Assembly (NCBI GenBank): GCA_016778895.1
Contig: JADHOR010000006.1
Span: 38,819 to 102,818 of the forward strand
DNA length: 64,000 bases
Direction of reading: 5' to 3'
Source: Candidatus Puniceispirillum sp.
GTDB lineage: Bacteria > Pseudomonadota > Alphaproteobacteria > Puniceispirillales > Puniceispirillaceae
In this document: positions 9,067-17,628 of the stretch, one piece after another
Layout of the letters: every line of letters begins with the position of its first letter
Numbering within the stretch: position 1 is the first letter of the stretch
Position numbers and translations under genes: made by a program
The notes under the pieces: model-generated
Told to the model about the DNA's origin: nothing
What the model saw: only the letters and a program-made list of their open reading frames with translations
The model's database searches: none

Positions 9067-10491
9067 CTAGAGCGTGACGACCCGCATCGAGTTTGTTGTG
9101 CCAACAATGCCAAACGGCATACCGGCAACAACCACAACCTGCTGGCCCGTGCCAGCCATACCGCGGCGGCGAATTTCGGTAATCGCCTCGGTAATTGCCG
9201 ACTCAAAATCTTCGCTATATGCACTGGCGGCGCTGTGCGTTCCCCATAACAAACATAGTTTTCGTTGAACATCAGGATGCGGCGTCATCACCAAAAATGG
9301 GATACCAGGCCGCTCACGCGCAATGCGAACAGCGGTATTGCCCGAGCTTGAAAAAGCCACCATCGCCTTTGCCTCGACAGTTTCTGCAAGCGCAACACTG
9401 GTCCGCGCAACGGCATGATATACACTATGCTCAACTGGCAATTCGCCCGGCCCTGATGCTGGATCAGAGCGAACATGCGCCTCGGCAGCGATAACAATCC
9501 GCGCCATAAACTCGACCGATTCAACCGGATAATGACCTGCCGCGGTTTCTGCCGACAGCATTACCGCATCAGCACCATCAAACACCGCACCGGCAACATC
9601 CGATGCCTCGGCGCGGGTCGGGGTGGGCGCTTCAATCATTGACTCCAGCATCTGGGTTGCCACCACAACGGGCTTGCCGACCATGCGGCATTTGGAAATG
9701 ATCGTTTTCTGCCAGCCCGGCACCTGTTCGGGCGGCAGTTCAACACCAAGATCTCCGCGTGCCACCATCACCCCATCCGATGCGGCAATGATATCATCTA
9801 GATCCTTTAGCGCAGCCGGCTTCTCAATTTTTGACATCAATGCTGCCTGTTTGCCAACAATGGTGCGTGCGGCAATAACATCACTAGCGCGCTGCACAAA
9901 TGATAACGCCACCCAATCAACGCCCTTTTCCAGCGCATAAGTAAGATCAGCCAGATCCTTTTCGGTTAGCGGCGTTGTATCAAGAATAATGTCCGGAAGG
10001 TTGACCCCTTTCCGACTTTTCAGAGGGCCGCCAACAATGATTTCGGCCTCTAAACTTTCGGTATCAACCGACACAACTTTAAAAACTAGTTTACCATCAT
10101 CCATCAGCAGCCGTGCGCCGGGATACATCGCCTTGAAAATTTCAGCGTGTGGCAAACCCACAATTTTGGCATTGCCCATATCAGTTTTTAAATCAAAAAC
10201 AATTCGCTCACCACTGATCACAACTGTATCATCGGCGACCTTGCCAACGCGGAATTTTGGCCCCTGCAAATCAGCTAAAATACAGCTTGGATTGCCAGTC
10301 TTGGCCTCAAGGGCGCGAATAGCATCAATCCGCGCACCCTGTTCTTCACGCGTGCCATGTGAAAAATTCAAACGAAAGACATTAGCTCCGGCAGCGGCTA
10401 ATTTGCCGAGCATTTCAGGGCTTGATGACACGTTGCCAAGGGTTGCAACAATTTTCGTTGCACGCTGGAAGGCAGGAATTTCAGCAGTCAT
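9067..10491 (-). CDS. pyk: Pyruvate kinase
   Basis: Last glycolytic step, phosphoenolpyruvate plus ADP to pyruvate plus ATP. The 474-aa protein has normal length and order: an N-terminal RATKIVATLGNVSSS strand with FRLNFSHGTRE, the B domain, the SKIEKPAAL active-site Lys, ARGDLGVELPPEQVP, the ATQMLESMIEAPTPTRAEASDVA signature, and the C-domain ending GTTNSMRVVTL. The canonical TLGPAS near the N-terminus is TLGNVS here, a mild deviation. Upstream lies an 18-bp tandem near-repeat that could be an operator. Confidence 0.94.
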   Translation of the reverse strand: MTAEIPAFQRATKIVATLGNVSSSPEMLGKLAAAGANVFRLNFSHGTREEQGARIDAIRALEAKTGNPSCILADLQGPKFRVGKVADDTVVISGERIVFDLKTDMGNAKIVGLPHAEIFKAMYPGARLLMDDGKLVFKVVSVDTESLEAEIIVGGPLKSRKGVNLPDIILDTTPLTEKDLADLTYALEKGVDWVALSFVQRASDVIAARTIVGKQAALMSKIEKPAALKDLDDIIAASDGVMVARGDLGVELPPEQVPGWQKTIISKCRMVGKPVVVATQMLESMIEAPTPTRAEASDVAGAVFDGADAVMLSAETAAGHYPVESVEFMARIVIAAEAHVRSDPASGPGELPVEHSVYHAVARTSVALAETVEAKAMVAFSSSGNTAVRIARERPGIPFLVMTPHPDVQRKLCLLWGTHSAASAYSEDFESAITEAITEIRRRGMAGTGQQVVVVAGMPFGIVGTTNSMRVVTL

Positions 10492-10832
10492 TTAAAAACA
10501 GTCTTTCTATCGCGTTAGGTTAGCGGTTGATATTATTCCGGCCAAATCTGGCATTGGATCCAAATTTGGCATTAGATTAGCTTTATCCACCAGGGTTGTA
10601 ACGGGTAATAGCCCAGAGCTTTCAGCAATTCTTATTTTAGGGCTGATTACAGGGAAAACAAAGCGGCAACTTCCAATTCACAAAATTTTCACATTTCAGA
10701 TCCCGCATCGACATTCAGTAGTGGCTTGAGAAACGGAAAATTTAACGCCATACTCATCACGATAAATTCATTCCGCTTAATTTAGGCGCTGATCCTGCCT
10801 GCTGGGCGTATTTCACAACAGAAAGCAAAACG
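10492..10832. other. Intergenic region between divergent pyk and the DapA-family gene
   Basis: About 340 nt without a convincing gene. It must hold both divergent promoters. The only clear structure is the tandem repeat at 10542-10577 on the pyk side. No RNA gene is visible. Confidence 0.6.
10542..10577. repeat. Tandem 18-bp near-repeat upstream of pyk (possible paired operator)
   Basis: CCAAATCTGGCATTGGAT is followed directly by CCAAATTTGGCATTAGAT, 16 of 18 identical. Each contains a near-palindromic CCAAAT(C/T)TGG core, and the 18-bp pitch would put two sites at a fixed helical offset, 50 bp upstream of the pyk start codon. A transcription-factor site is inferred only. Confidence 0.6.
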
Positions 10833-11732
10833 ATGATCCAAGGTCTTATTGCCCCTATCCTTACCCCGTTTGACGACAGTCTCAAGCTTGACCAGTCACT
10901 CTATAACGACCTTGCCAAACATCTGCTTGCCACCGGCGTTAGTGGCCTTGCCCCCTTTGGCACAACCGGCGAGGCGCTGTCGGTTAGCCACAGCGAGCGC
11001 AAAGCCGCGCTTGACGGGCTTGTTGCTGCTGGCATTGATCCAGCGTTAATGATCCCGGGAACGGGGCTGTGCAATCTTCCCGATACGATTGATCTTTGCC
11101 AGCATGCAGTATTGCTTGGCTGCGCTGGTGTGATGGTATTGCCGCCCTTTTATTTCAAGGGGATGAGTGATGCCGGCCTTTATGATTATTATGCCCAGCT
11201 TATTGCCGGCGTGAATGACCCGCGGATGAAGATCTATCTTTACCATATTCCGCAAGTATCCGGCGTTGGTCTATCAATTGAGCTTGTTCGCAAGCTGCAT
11301 ACTGATTTCCCCGATATAATTGTTGGCATCAAAGACAGCTCGGGCGTCTGGGACAACACCAAAGCGCTGCTTGAGATTGACGGGTTGATCGTCTATCCGG
11401 GGGCCGAATTACCTGTGATTGAGGCCATCCGGCTTGGCGCGCCTGGCTGTATTTCGGCAACGGCGAATTTGAACGGCACCGACATTGCCGAGGTCATTGC
11501 GCTTTGTCTTGCAGGCGAATGGGATCAGGCCGAAGCCAAACATAAAAAAGTCTGCGCAGTGCGGCTAATGTTTCAGGACTATGCGCCAATTCCGGCACAA
11601 AAGGCGCTGCTCGCCAGATCAACCGGTCACAGCGCATGGGGAAATTTGCGCCCACCAATGCGCCCGATGGATAAGGACAAGCTCGACGCGCTGGCCACTG
11701 GACTTGCCACCGAATTTGGCATGCATTTCTAG
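10833..11732 (+). CDS. DapA/N-acetylneuraminate-lyase family aldolase
   Basis: A class I lyase/aldolase of 299 aa with the dihydrodipicolinate synthase fold. It shows GTTGE at 43-47, the catalytic Tyr at 137 (YLYH) and the Schiff-base Lys at 167 (GIKDSSG). Lacking an aspartate-pathway neighbour, and with a rather divergent C-terminus (MFQDYAPIPAQKALLARSTGH), it is more likely a catabolic member (2-keto-3-deoxy acid aldolase or similar) than the lysine-biosynthetic DapA. The ATG at 10833 is preceded by CAGAAAGCAAAACG, with no strong ribosome site. It is followed at 60 nt by a small membrane-protein gene. Confidence 0.75.
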   Translation: MIQGLIAPILTPFDDSLKLDQSLYNDLAKHLLATGVSGLAPFGTTGEALSVSHSERKAALDGLVAAGIDPALMIPGTGLCNLPDTIDLCQHAVLLGCAGVMVLPPFYFKGMSDAGLYDYYAQLIAGVNDPRMKIYLYHIPQVSGVGLSIELVRKLHTDFPDIIVGIKDSSGVWDNTKALLEIDGLIVYPGAELPVIEAIRLGAPGCISATANLNGTDIAEVIALCLAGEWDQAEAKHKKVCAVRLMFQDYAPIPAQKALLARSTGHSAWGNLRPPMRPMDKDKLDALATGLATEFGMHF

Positions 11733-11794
11733 CCGGTTTTGCCCAGCATCATGATACTGACTTTCAAGATAACGATAGAACGAGTTGGGCTTTG

Positions 11795-12193
11795 ATGAAG
11801 GTTTTTATATCTCTGGTAGGATTTGGCGTCACGATTGCCGGCCTCTTTGGCCTTCTATGGGCTTTTATGCCCGGCTTTAGCAAACAGTTTGAACCGCCAA
11901 AGATCATTCAAGTCAAAGCCTATCTGGATAATCGTTGTTCGGTCACTAGTGATGCGTTTGTTGCCAAAGCGCCCGAACAGAGGCGCACTGCAAAATTCTA
12001 CGATGGGGTAGCGATCATGCGGCTACCTGAAGGGGCAAAAATTCAGCTTGCCGTCTCCAGCGCCTATCCAGCTTTTACCTATGAGGATGTGCCGCAGGTG
12101 GTTGCTCCGACCGTCACCCTGATCGCTGATTGTTCAGTATCGCCGAGGCTGCGATCAATTTTTGGCTCAATGCAAGATCGCTTCAAACAATAG
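11795..12193 (+). CDS. Small protein with an N-terminal membrane anchor, unknown function
   Basis: A 132-aa product I do not recognise. Residues about 4-25 are hydrophobic (FISLVGFGVTIAGLFGLLWAFM) and form a membrane anchor or uncleaved signal. The rest is a mostly beta-type soluble domain with two cysteines (in NRCSVTSD and ADCSVSP) that could pair in the periplasm. A TTG directly precedes the ATG at 11795. It lies downstream of the DapA-family gene on the same strand, and its stop codon abuts the end of the convergent CoA-transferase gene. Confidence 0.6.
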   Translation: MKVFISLVGFGVTIAGLFGLLWAFMPGFSKQFEPPKIIQVKAYLDNRCSVTSDAFVAKAPEQRRTAKFYDGVAIMRLPEGAKIQLAVSSAYPAFTYEDVPQVVAPTVTLIADCSVSPRLRSIFGSMQDRFKQ

Positions 12194-13432
12194 CTACATC
12201 ACCTTTGCCACGCGCAAGGCAGCAATTTCATCTACTGTTAGCCCTGCCCATTCTGTGATGACCTGATCATTATGCTCGCCTAGACGCGGCGGCGGCGTGC
12301 GATATTGCGCTGGTGTAACCCCGAGACGCGCCGCATAGGCAGTCGTCGAGATCTGGCTACCATCAGCACGCATCTGGTCAATTCGTGCGCCACGAGCCTT
12401 GACGTGCGGATCGGCAAAAACCTCGGCTATATCATTGATCGGGCCGCATGATACGCCGGCTGTCTCCAGCTTGTTAATCACCTCGGCACGATCCAGCGTT
12501 GCGATAATATCGCCAAGCATTGCATCCAACCGATCACGATTTTTAATGCGCGCTTCATTGCTGGTAAAATCGGCATCATCCGCCACTGCAGGCATGCCAA
12601 GCGCCGCGGTTAGACGGATAAACTGCTTATCATTGCCGCAAGCGATAATGATAAATCCGTCCTTGGCCTGATAAACCGTATAGGGCACAACGCTGGGGTG
12701 GCTATTGCCCATCCGCCCCGGACAGACCTCGGCATTCAGCCAATTGGCTGACTGGTTTGCCAGCATCGCAATTTGGCTGTCCAATAACGCGCAATCAATA
12801 TGCTGACCAAGGCCGGTCTTGTGGCGGTAGGCCAATGCCGCCAATGCCGCATTCGCCGCAAACATTCCGGTGAAAAGATCACATACCGCGACCCCAACTT
12901 TCATCGGCACACCACCCGGGCTGCCATCAGGGTGACCGGTTATGCTCATCAATCCGCCCATGCCTTGTATCAAAAAATCATATCCTGACCGGTGCGAATA
13001 AGGGCCAGTCTGGCCAAACCCGGTAATCGAGCAATAGATAATTCCTGGGTTAAACGCGGCAATTGACGCATAGTCGAGGCCGTATTTTTGCAATCCACCC
13101 GGTTTGAAATTTTCGATTAGGATATCTGCCTTGGCCGCCAATTTGCGGACCAGATCAGCACCTTCCTTGGTTGAGAAATCAATTGTCACCGAACGTTTGT
13201 TCCGGTTGCAAGCGGAGAAATAGGCCGCATCGTCACGGCTTCCATCCCCATTTCGCGTAAATGGCGGACCCCATTTGCGCGTATCATCGCCGCCATCCGG
13301 ATTTTCGACCTTGACCACATCCGCGCCAAGATCGGCAAAGGTCTGGGCGGCATAGGGGCCAGCCAGAATCCGGCTAAGATCAAGCACCTTTAATCCGGCA
13401 AGCGCCATTGGGATATCGCTATCTGTCATCAT
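12194..13432 (-). CDS. Family III CoA-transferase (CaiB/BaiF type)
   Basis: A 412-aa enzyme transferring CoA between carboxylic acids through a catalytic Asp. Characteristic stretches are LKVLDLSRILAGPYAAQTFADLGADVVKVENP at the N-terminus, YFSACNRNKRSVTIDF, ADILIENFKPGGLQKYGLDY, the SITGFGQTGPYSHRSGYD motif, whose final Asp in GYD sits where the catalytic Asp is expected, and IDCALLDSQIAMLANQ. Such enzymes activate dicarboxylic or branched acids. The divergent acyl-CoA dehydrogenase gene 250 nt away suggests they act on the same acyl-CoA pathway (inference). Two ATG codons occur at 13432 and 13429. Confidence 0.87.
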   Translation of the reverse strand: MMTDSDIPMALAGLKVLDLSRILAGPYAAQTFADLGADVVKVENPDGGDDTRKWGPPFTRNGDGSRDDAAYFSACNRNKRSVTIDFSTKEGADLVRKLAAKADILIENFKPGGLQKYGLDYASIAAFNPGIIYCSITGFGQTGPYSHRSGYDFLIQGMGGLMSITGHPDGSPGGVPMKVGVAVCDLFTGMFAANAALAALAYRHKTGLGQHIDCALLDSQIAMLANQSANWLNAEVCPGRMGNSHPSVVPYTVYQAKDGFIIIACGNDKQFIRLTAALGMPAVADDADFTSNEARIKNRDRLDAMLGDIIATLDRAEVINKLETAGVSCGPINDIAEVFADPHVKARGARIDQMRADGSQISTTAYAARLGVTPAQYRTPPPRLGEHNDQVITEWAGLTVDEIAALRVAKVM

Positions 13433-13682
13433 TCTTCCATTCGTGAAAATTGGCCTGCTCCACGGCTGCTATTGTCCGGCGAACAATGCCGTCAACAAAC
13501 CATTATAAACCCGCTCATAATTGTCAATTCTGCTGATTTTCAATTTACAGCCTATGGGAAAATTGGCAGGCTTACCATTCGCTAATTTAAAAAATCAGCT
13601 GTCAAAAATAAGGCTAATTTGCCGGTCATAGATTTTGAACCCCACCTACCGTTACAGCACCACTAACCGATATGGATTTGAC

Positions 13683-14843
13683 ATGGATTTTTCGCTAAAC
13701 GCCGAACAGCAGATGCTTCAAGATACCGCGCGCCGGTTTGCCCAAGACGAATTACCCGCCCATGCCAAGGCCATTGAGGAAAACAACACGCCGCCAAGCC
13801 TTGCGCTTCGCAAACGTTTTGCCGAAATGGGCTTTATGGGGATCAATCTACCAACCAGATATGGAGGTGCTGGTCTTGGCCATTTTGAGGCCGTGCTGAT
13901 CCTTGAAGAGCTCGCAAAAATCTCGGTTGCAGTCGCCTTCCCGGTGTTTGAAGCCAGCTTTGGCCCAGCCTTGGCAATTGCTCATTTTGCGCCAGAACCA
14001 CTGCGCCAGCGTATCCTGCCCCAAGTCTGTTCAGGTGACATGGTTGTCGCGGTTTCGATGTCGGAACCGCAAGCGGGTACCGCGCTTACCGATCTGAAAA
14101 CAACCGGCAGAATTGACGGCGACAAGGTCATTTTAAATGGCAATAAACGCTGGTGTTCAGGCGGCGGCCATGCCGATGCCTATGTTGTTTATTGCCGGCT
14201 GTCTGATGAGCCAGGCGCAAAGGGTATTGGCGCGGTTCTCGTCGAAAAGGGCGCCGATGGCTTTACCTTTGGTGCGCCGGAGTTACATATGGGGTGGCGT
14301 GGCATTTCCAGCGCCGATATGTATTTCGACAATGTCGAGGTTCCTGCTGACAATATCATTGTTCCGGCTGGCGGCTTTAAGAAATTGATGGAGGCCTTTG
14401 ACCTTGAGCGTTGCGGCAATACCACAATGAGCCTTGCCTGTGGTCAATCTGCGTTTGATTATGCGTTGGTTTATGTGCAAGAGCGCGAGCAATTTGGGAA
14501 ACCGATCATCGAATTTCAGGCGGTGCAATTACAAATTGCACAAATGAAGATGAAGCTTGACGCGGCGCGGCTGTTACTCTATCGCGCGGTCAATAATGCC
14601 GAACAGGCCCTGCCCTCAATCGCCGACAGCTCAATCGCCAAATGCTATGCGAACGAAATTGCCCGTGACGTTGCCAGTGCCGCGGTACAGCTTATGGGCG
14701 GCTATGGCTATTCCAAATCCTATCCGATGGAACAAAAAATGCGTGATGCGTGGGGGTGGGGTATTGCTGGCGGATCAATTGATATCCAGAAAATTAATAT
14801 CGCTGCGGCGCTTGTTGGCAAACGGTTCAATCAGCGCGCATAA
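13683..14843 (+). CDS. Acyl-CoA dehydrogenase
   Basis: FAD-dependent alpha,beta-dehydrogenation of an acyl-CoA, passing electrons to ETF. The 386-aa protein shows the N-terminal MDFSLNAEQQML start, MGFMGINLPTRYGGAGL, the FAD-binding VSMSEPQAGTALTDLKT region, the KRWCSGGGHAD strand and QLMGGYGYSKSYPMEQKMRDAWGWGIAGGS at the C-terminus. The position of the MCAD-type Glu (EGT) reads GGS here, while the alternative Glu used by isovaleryl-CoA dehydrogenase-type enzymes is present in FDLERCG, so a branched-chain or related substrate is plausible. The ATG at 13683 matches the family start; an upstream TTG at 13635 would add 16 unconserved residues. Confidence 0.85.
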   Translation: MDFSLNAEQQMLQDTARRFAQDELPAHAKAIEENNTPPSLALRKRFAEMGFMGINLPTRYGGAGLGHFEAVLILEELAKISVAVAFPVFEASFGPALAIAHFAPEPLRQRILPQVCSGDMVVAVSMSEPQAGTALTDLKTTGRIDGDKVILNGNKRWCSGGGHADAYVVYCRLSDEPGAKGIGAVLVEKGADGFTFGAPELHMGWRGISSADMYFDNVEVPADNIIVPAGGFKKLMEAFDLERCGNTTMSLACGQSAFDYALVYVQEREQFGKPIIEFQAVQLQIAQMKMKLDAARLLLYRAVNNAEQALPSIADSSIAKCYANEIARDVASAAVQLMGGYGYSKSYPMEQKMRDAWGWGIAGGSIDIQKINIAAALVGKRFNQRA

Positions 14844-14846
14844 TCC

Positions 14847-14871
14847 CTAATCATGCCCCTCTAATCATGCC
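14847..14871. repeat. Short direct repeat at a convergent gene junction
   Basis: CTAATCATGCC occurs at 14847-14857 and again at 14861-14871, separated by 3 nt, between the acyl-CoA dehydrogenase stop and the dipeptidase stop. The second copy supplies the dipeptidase stop codon. Likely a small local duplication. Confidence 0.7.
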
Positions 14872-15943
14872 AAATCCGGCCAAGCACATTCACCCAGTTA
14901 GCACGGCATAATTTGGTCATTAATTTGGCATCATAGCCATGGGCTATCATGGCGCGGCGCAACGCTGGTAAACCGGCGGCATCACCGATGGCCTGTGGGA
15001 CGGTGGTGCCATCAAAATCGGACCCAAGCCCAACCCGGTCTTCACCAAGATGTTCAATCAGATGGTCGAGGTGGCGCAGCATGATATCAAAGCCGGTATC
15101 GGCCTGCATACGCCCATCAGGGCGCAAAAAAGCGACAGCAAAATTCAGCCCGACCATCCCGTCACTTTCGGCAATCGCGGCCAGCTGGCGGTCGGTTAAG
15201 TTACGCGCGTGCGGGCTAATTGCATAGGCATTGGAATGGGTCGCCACCAATGGTTTGCCAGAGACTTTCGCCACATCCCAAAATCCAGCCTCATTCAAAT
15301 GTGACAGATCAATCAGAATGCCGTTTTCGTCACAATAGGTGACCAGTCTTTTACCATCTTCGGTAAGGCCAGCGCCGATATCACCAGTGCTGGGATAGCG
15401 GAACGGCACACCATGACCAAAACGGTTCGGCCGACTCCAGACCGGGCCAATTGACCTCAGGCCAGCCCGCCGAAACATATCAAGATTATAAAAATCGCGA
15501 TCAATCGGCTCGGCGCCTTCAATATGCATGATCGCGGCGATCTCGCCATTGGCAATCGACGCGTCTAGCATTGCGGTGCTCGTACAAATTTTCAAATAGC
15601 CAGCCTGTTCCATCCGGTGCAAAATTGCCGCTTGTGCAACCGCCACTGGCAACGCCTCATCAACAGTAATTTCCGGCGGTAATGGCAGGTCATAGACCGG
15701 TAAATTCATTTGCGTCGTTTTGGCGTCTAGATCAATCGGCGATGGCACCCAGATAGCAAAAAATCCACCAGAAAATCCGCCGTTACGCATCTTATCAACA
15801 TCAAGATGCCCCGCCATCCCAAGGCTAAATTGCGCAATATCAGCAGGCGCATCGGCGGTCATGCCGGCTTTGTAAAGCACTGATAGAATATCGTTGTGAC
15901 CATCAAAAATTGGCGGGGATATTGGCGGGAAACTCTCGGTCAT
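14861..15943 (-). CDS. Membrane dipeptidase (renal dipeptidase, peptidase M19)
   Basis: Zn-dependent dipeptidase of the amidohydrolase superfamily, 360 aa. Features are IFDGHNDILSVLYKAG (the metal-binding HxD pair), a bridging Glu in IMHIEGAEPI, ILIDLSHLNEAGFWDV (His), PLVATHSNAYAISPHARNLTDRQL (His) and the LGSDFDGTTVPQAIGD end. Bacterial members cleave dipeptides, including D-amino-acid-containing ones, in the cytoplasm; no signal peptide is visible. The start overlaps the upstream YtoQ-family stop by 4 nt, showing translational coupling in a three-gene operon. Confidence 0.88.
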   Translation of the reverse strand: MTESFPPISPPIFDGHNDILSVLYKAGMTADAPADIAQFSLGMAGHLDVDKMRNGGFSGGFFAIWVPSPIDLDAKTTQMNLPVYDLPLPPEITVDEALPVAVAQAAILHRMEQAGYLKICTSTAMLDASIANGEIAAIMHIEGAEPIDRDFYNLDMFRRAGLRSIGPVWSRPNRFGHGVPFRYPSTGDIGAGLTEDGKRLVTYCDENGILIDLSHLNEAGFWDVAKVSGKPLVATHSNAYAISPHARNLTDRQLAAIAESDGMVGLNFAVAFLRPDGRMQADTGFDIMLRHLDHLIEHLGEDRVGLGSDFDGTTVPQAIGDAAGLPALRRAMIAHGYDAKLMTKLCRANWVNVLGRIWHD

Positions 15944-16401
15944 TTTGCTGATAATTCCCCAGTGATGACATAGTTCAAGATTGCAGCAATCTGATCTGCC
16001 GTTTCAACAACAGCCAGCGCAGCCGCATCAACCTCCTTTAGCGCATGCTGGTGATCGCTGCCATGCATGATGACAAGCGCCTTACCAAGGGCGGCCGCAT
16101 ACCCGGCATCAAAGGCAGCGTTCCATTGCTTGTATTTCTCACCAAATCGAACTACCACAACATCCGCCCGACCAATTGCAGTGCGGGTACGAATAGCGTT
16201 CAACTTGGCACCTTTGTGATCATGCCAGACCTTATCCGGCTCGCCACCCATGATCAGGACACCACAATCATCCGAGGCATCATGATCGGTAACTGGCCCA
16301 AGAAAGGTGATATCAAGTTTTTTCTGCGCGCAAGCGGCCGCCACCTCATCACGCCAATCAGTGTGAATTTCGCCTGATAGATAAACCGTTAGATGCATCA
16401 C
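15940..16401 (-). CDS. YtoQ-family protein
   Basis: A 153-aa protein of the YtoQ family, whose function is not established. Recognisable features are LTVYLSGEIHTDWRDEV at the start, ITFLGPVTDHDASDDCG, and RADVVVVRFGEKYKQWNAAFDAGYAAALGKALVIMH. The last pattern is like nucleoside 2-deoxyribosyltransferase-type alpha/beta proteins. It overlaps the dipeptidase start by 4 nt and follows a dehydrogenase gene by 18 nt, so all three are probably co-transcribed. Confidence 0.75.
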   Translation of the reverse strand: MMHLTVYLSGEIHTDWRDEVAAACAQKKLDITFLGPVTDHDASDDCGVLIMGGEPDKVWHDHKGAKLNAIRTRTAIGRADVVVVRFGEKYKQWNAAFDAGYAAALGKALVIMHGSDHQHALKEVDAAALAVVETADQIAAILNYVITGELSAK

Positions 16402-16419
16402 TTAAATTCCTTTTAAGTT

Positions 16420-17343
16420 TTATTTTGGCCGGATACGCGCGCCCGTTTTAGCCTCAAAAGACAGCGCAACAAAGCTCATATCAGCGTCAGCGCCATGGCT
16501 ATCAATTGCCTCTTGCAGGGCGCGAAAAGCTGACACGCCAAGCGGCATATCCTGCGCCATTGCTGCCGCCATGCCAAGCGCCAATCCAGCATCTTTTCGC
16601 ATCAATTCCATTGAAAAACCCTGATGCATTTTCCCGGAAAGAATATTATCCGGTAAAGTGATCTCGGTTGCATAATTACGCCCAGAACTTTTTTGCAGAA
16701 TATCAACGGCACGATCCGGATCAACGCCAGCATTTACCAGTAAAGAAACCACCTCAAAACTTGCCATGCGGCAAATCAGATTTAACAGATTGTTACCCGC
16801 CTTTAACGCATGACCCGCGCCAACCGGCCCCGCGTGAAAGATATTGCAGCTTATGCGTTGGAGCAGCGGCAACAGATTGTCATAAAGCGCCCGATCGCCA
16901 CCAACAATAATTGCGATCACACCCTCGCGTGCTCCGCGCGGCCCACCACTGACCGGCGCGTCAACAAAATCAATGCCCGCCGCCGCAAGCCGCGCCGCCT
17001 GATCGCGGCTTATTGCTGGATCACCCGAGGTCATATCAACAAAAACCTGCCCCGGTTTCATCCGGCTGGCAATGCCACCATCGCCATAGAGGACAGACTC
17101 GGTTACCGCCGAAGTTGGCAAGCAGGCAAAAATAACATCGCATTCCTCGGCGATCATAGTCGCATCTGCACCCACCATTGCACCGCCGTCAATAAAGGGG
17201 GCGATGTGCACGGGGTTTGGATCAAAAACCATTAAATTCGGGGCAAGCAAACGCATGGCAAGCGCCGCCCCCATATTACCAAGCCCAATGAAGCCAAGTT
17301 TCGAATTTTCATTTAGCGGAGTTTTGGCGGCATTTAATTTCAT
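16420..17343 (-). CDS. Beta-hydroxyacid dehydrogenase (HIBADH family)
   Basis: Third member of the family in the window, 307 aa. It shows KLGFIGLGNMGAALAMRLL, the FVDAPVSGGPRGAREG substrate loop, the GAGHALKAGNNLLNL catalytic Lys region, and a C-terminal MRKDAGLALGMAAAM segment. I start it at the ATG at 17343; an earlier in-frame codon at 17379 adds a hydrophobic stretch without family support. It is the first gene of the operon with YtoQ and the M19 dipeptidase. The substrate is unknown. Confidence 0.8.
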   Translation of the reverse strand: MKLNAAKTPLNENSKLGFIGLGNMGAALAMRLLAPNLMVFDPNPVHIAPFIDGGAMVGADATMIAEECDVIFACLPTSAVTESVLYGDGGIASRMKPGQVFVDMTSGDPAISRDQAARLAAAGIDFVDAPVSGGPRGAREGVIAIIVGGDRALYDNLLPLLQRISCNIFHAGPVGAGHALKAGNNLLNLICRMASFEVVSLLVNAGVDPDRAVDILQKSSGRNYATEITLPDNILSGKMHQGFSMELMRKDAGLALGMAAAMAQDMPLGVSAFRALQEAIDSHGADADMSFVALSFEAKTGARIRPK

Positions 17344-17628
17344 TAGATACAATCCTGCTTTAGCCACTGGCAACAGCACGTCATGGCATTGGTTTCACTT
17401 CGTCTATGAGGCGCGATTTGGCCTAAAAAATCCAGTCATGATTCCTCAATTTATTTCATATTTGGTAAAAAAGTTATTTGCAATTTAAGAGTTGCCCGGC
17501 AGAATTACCCCTGAAGAATTATCGTCAATAAGTCTCGTAATTTCACCGGCCATAAAGCATTATCATTTTCAGGCTAGCCGCGCGCTTGCTGCCGACCCCG
17601 GCAACGCCTCTTTGGGAATTCATCGCCA

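Noticed and set aside
10833..11732. Lysine-biosynthetic dihydrodipicolinate synthase (dapA)
   Set aside because: Catalytic residues fit the superfamily, but the divergent C-terminus and lack of lysine-pathway neighbours do not support the specific name.
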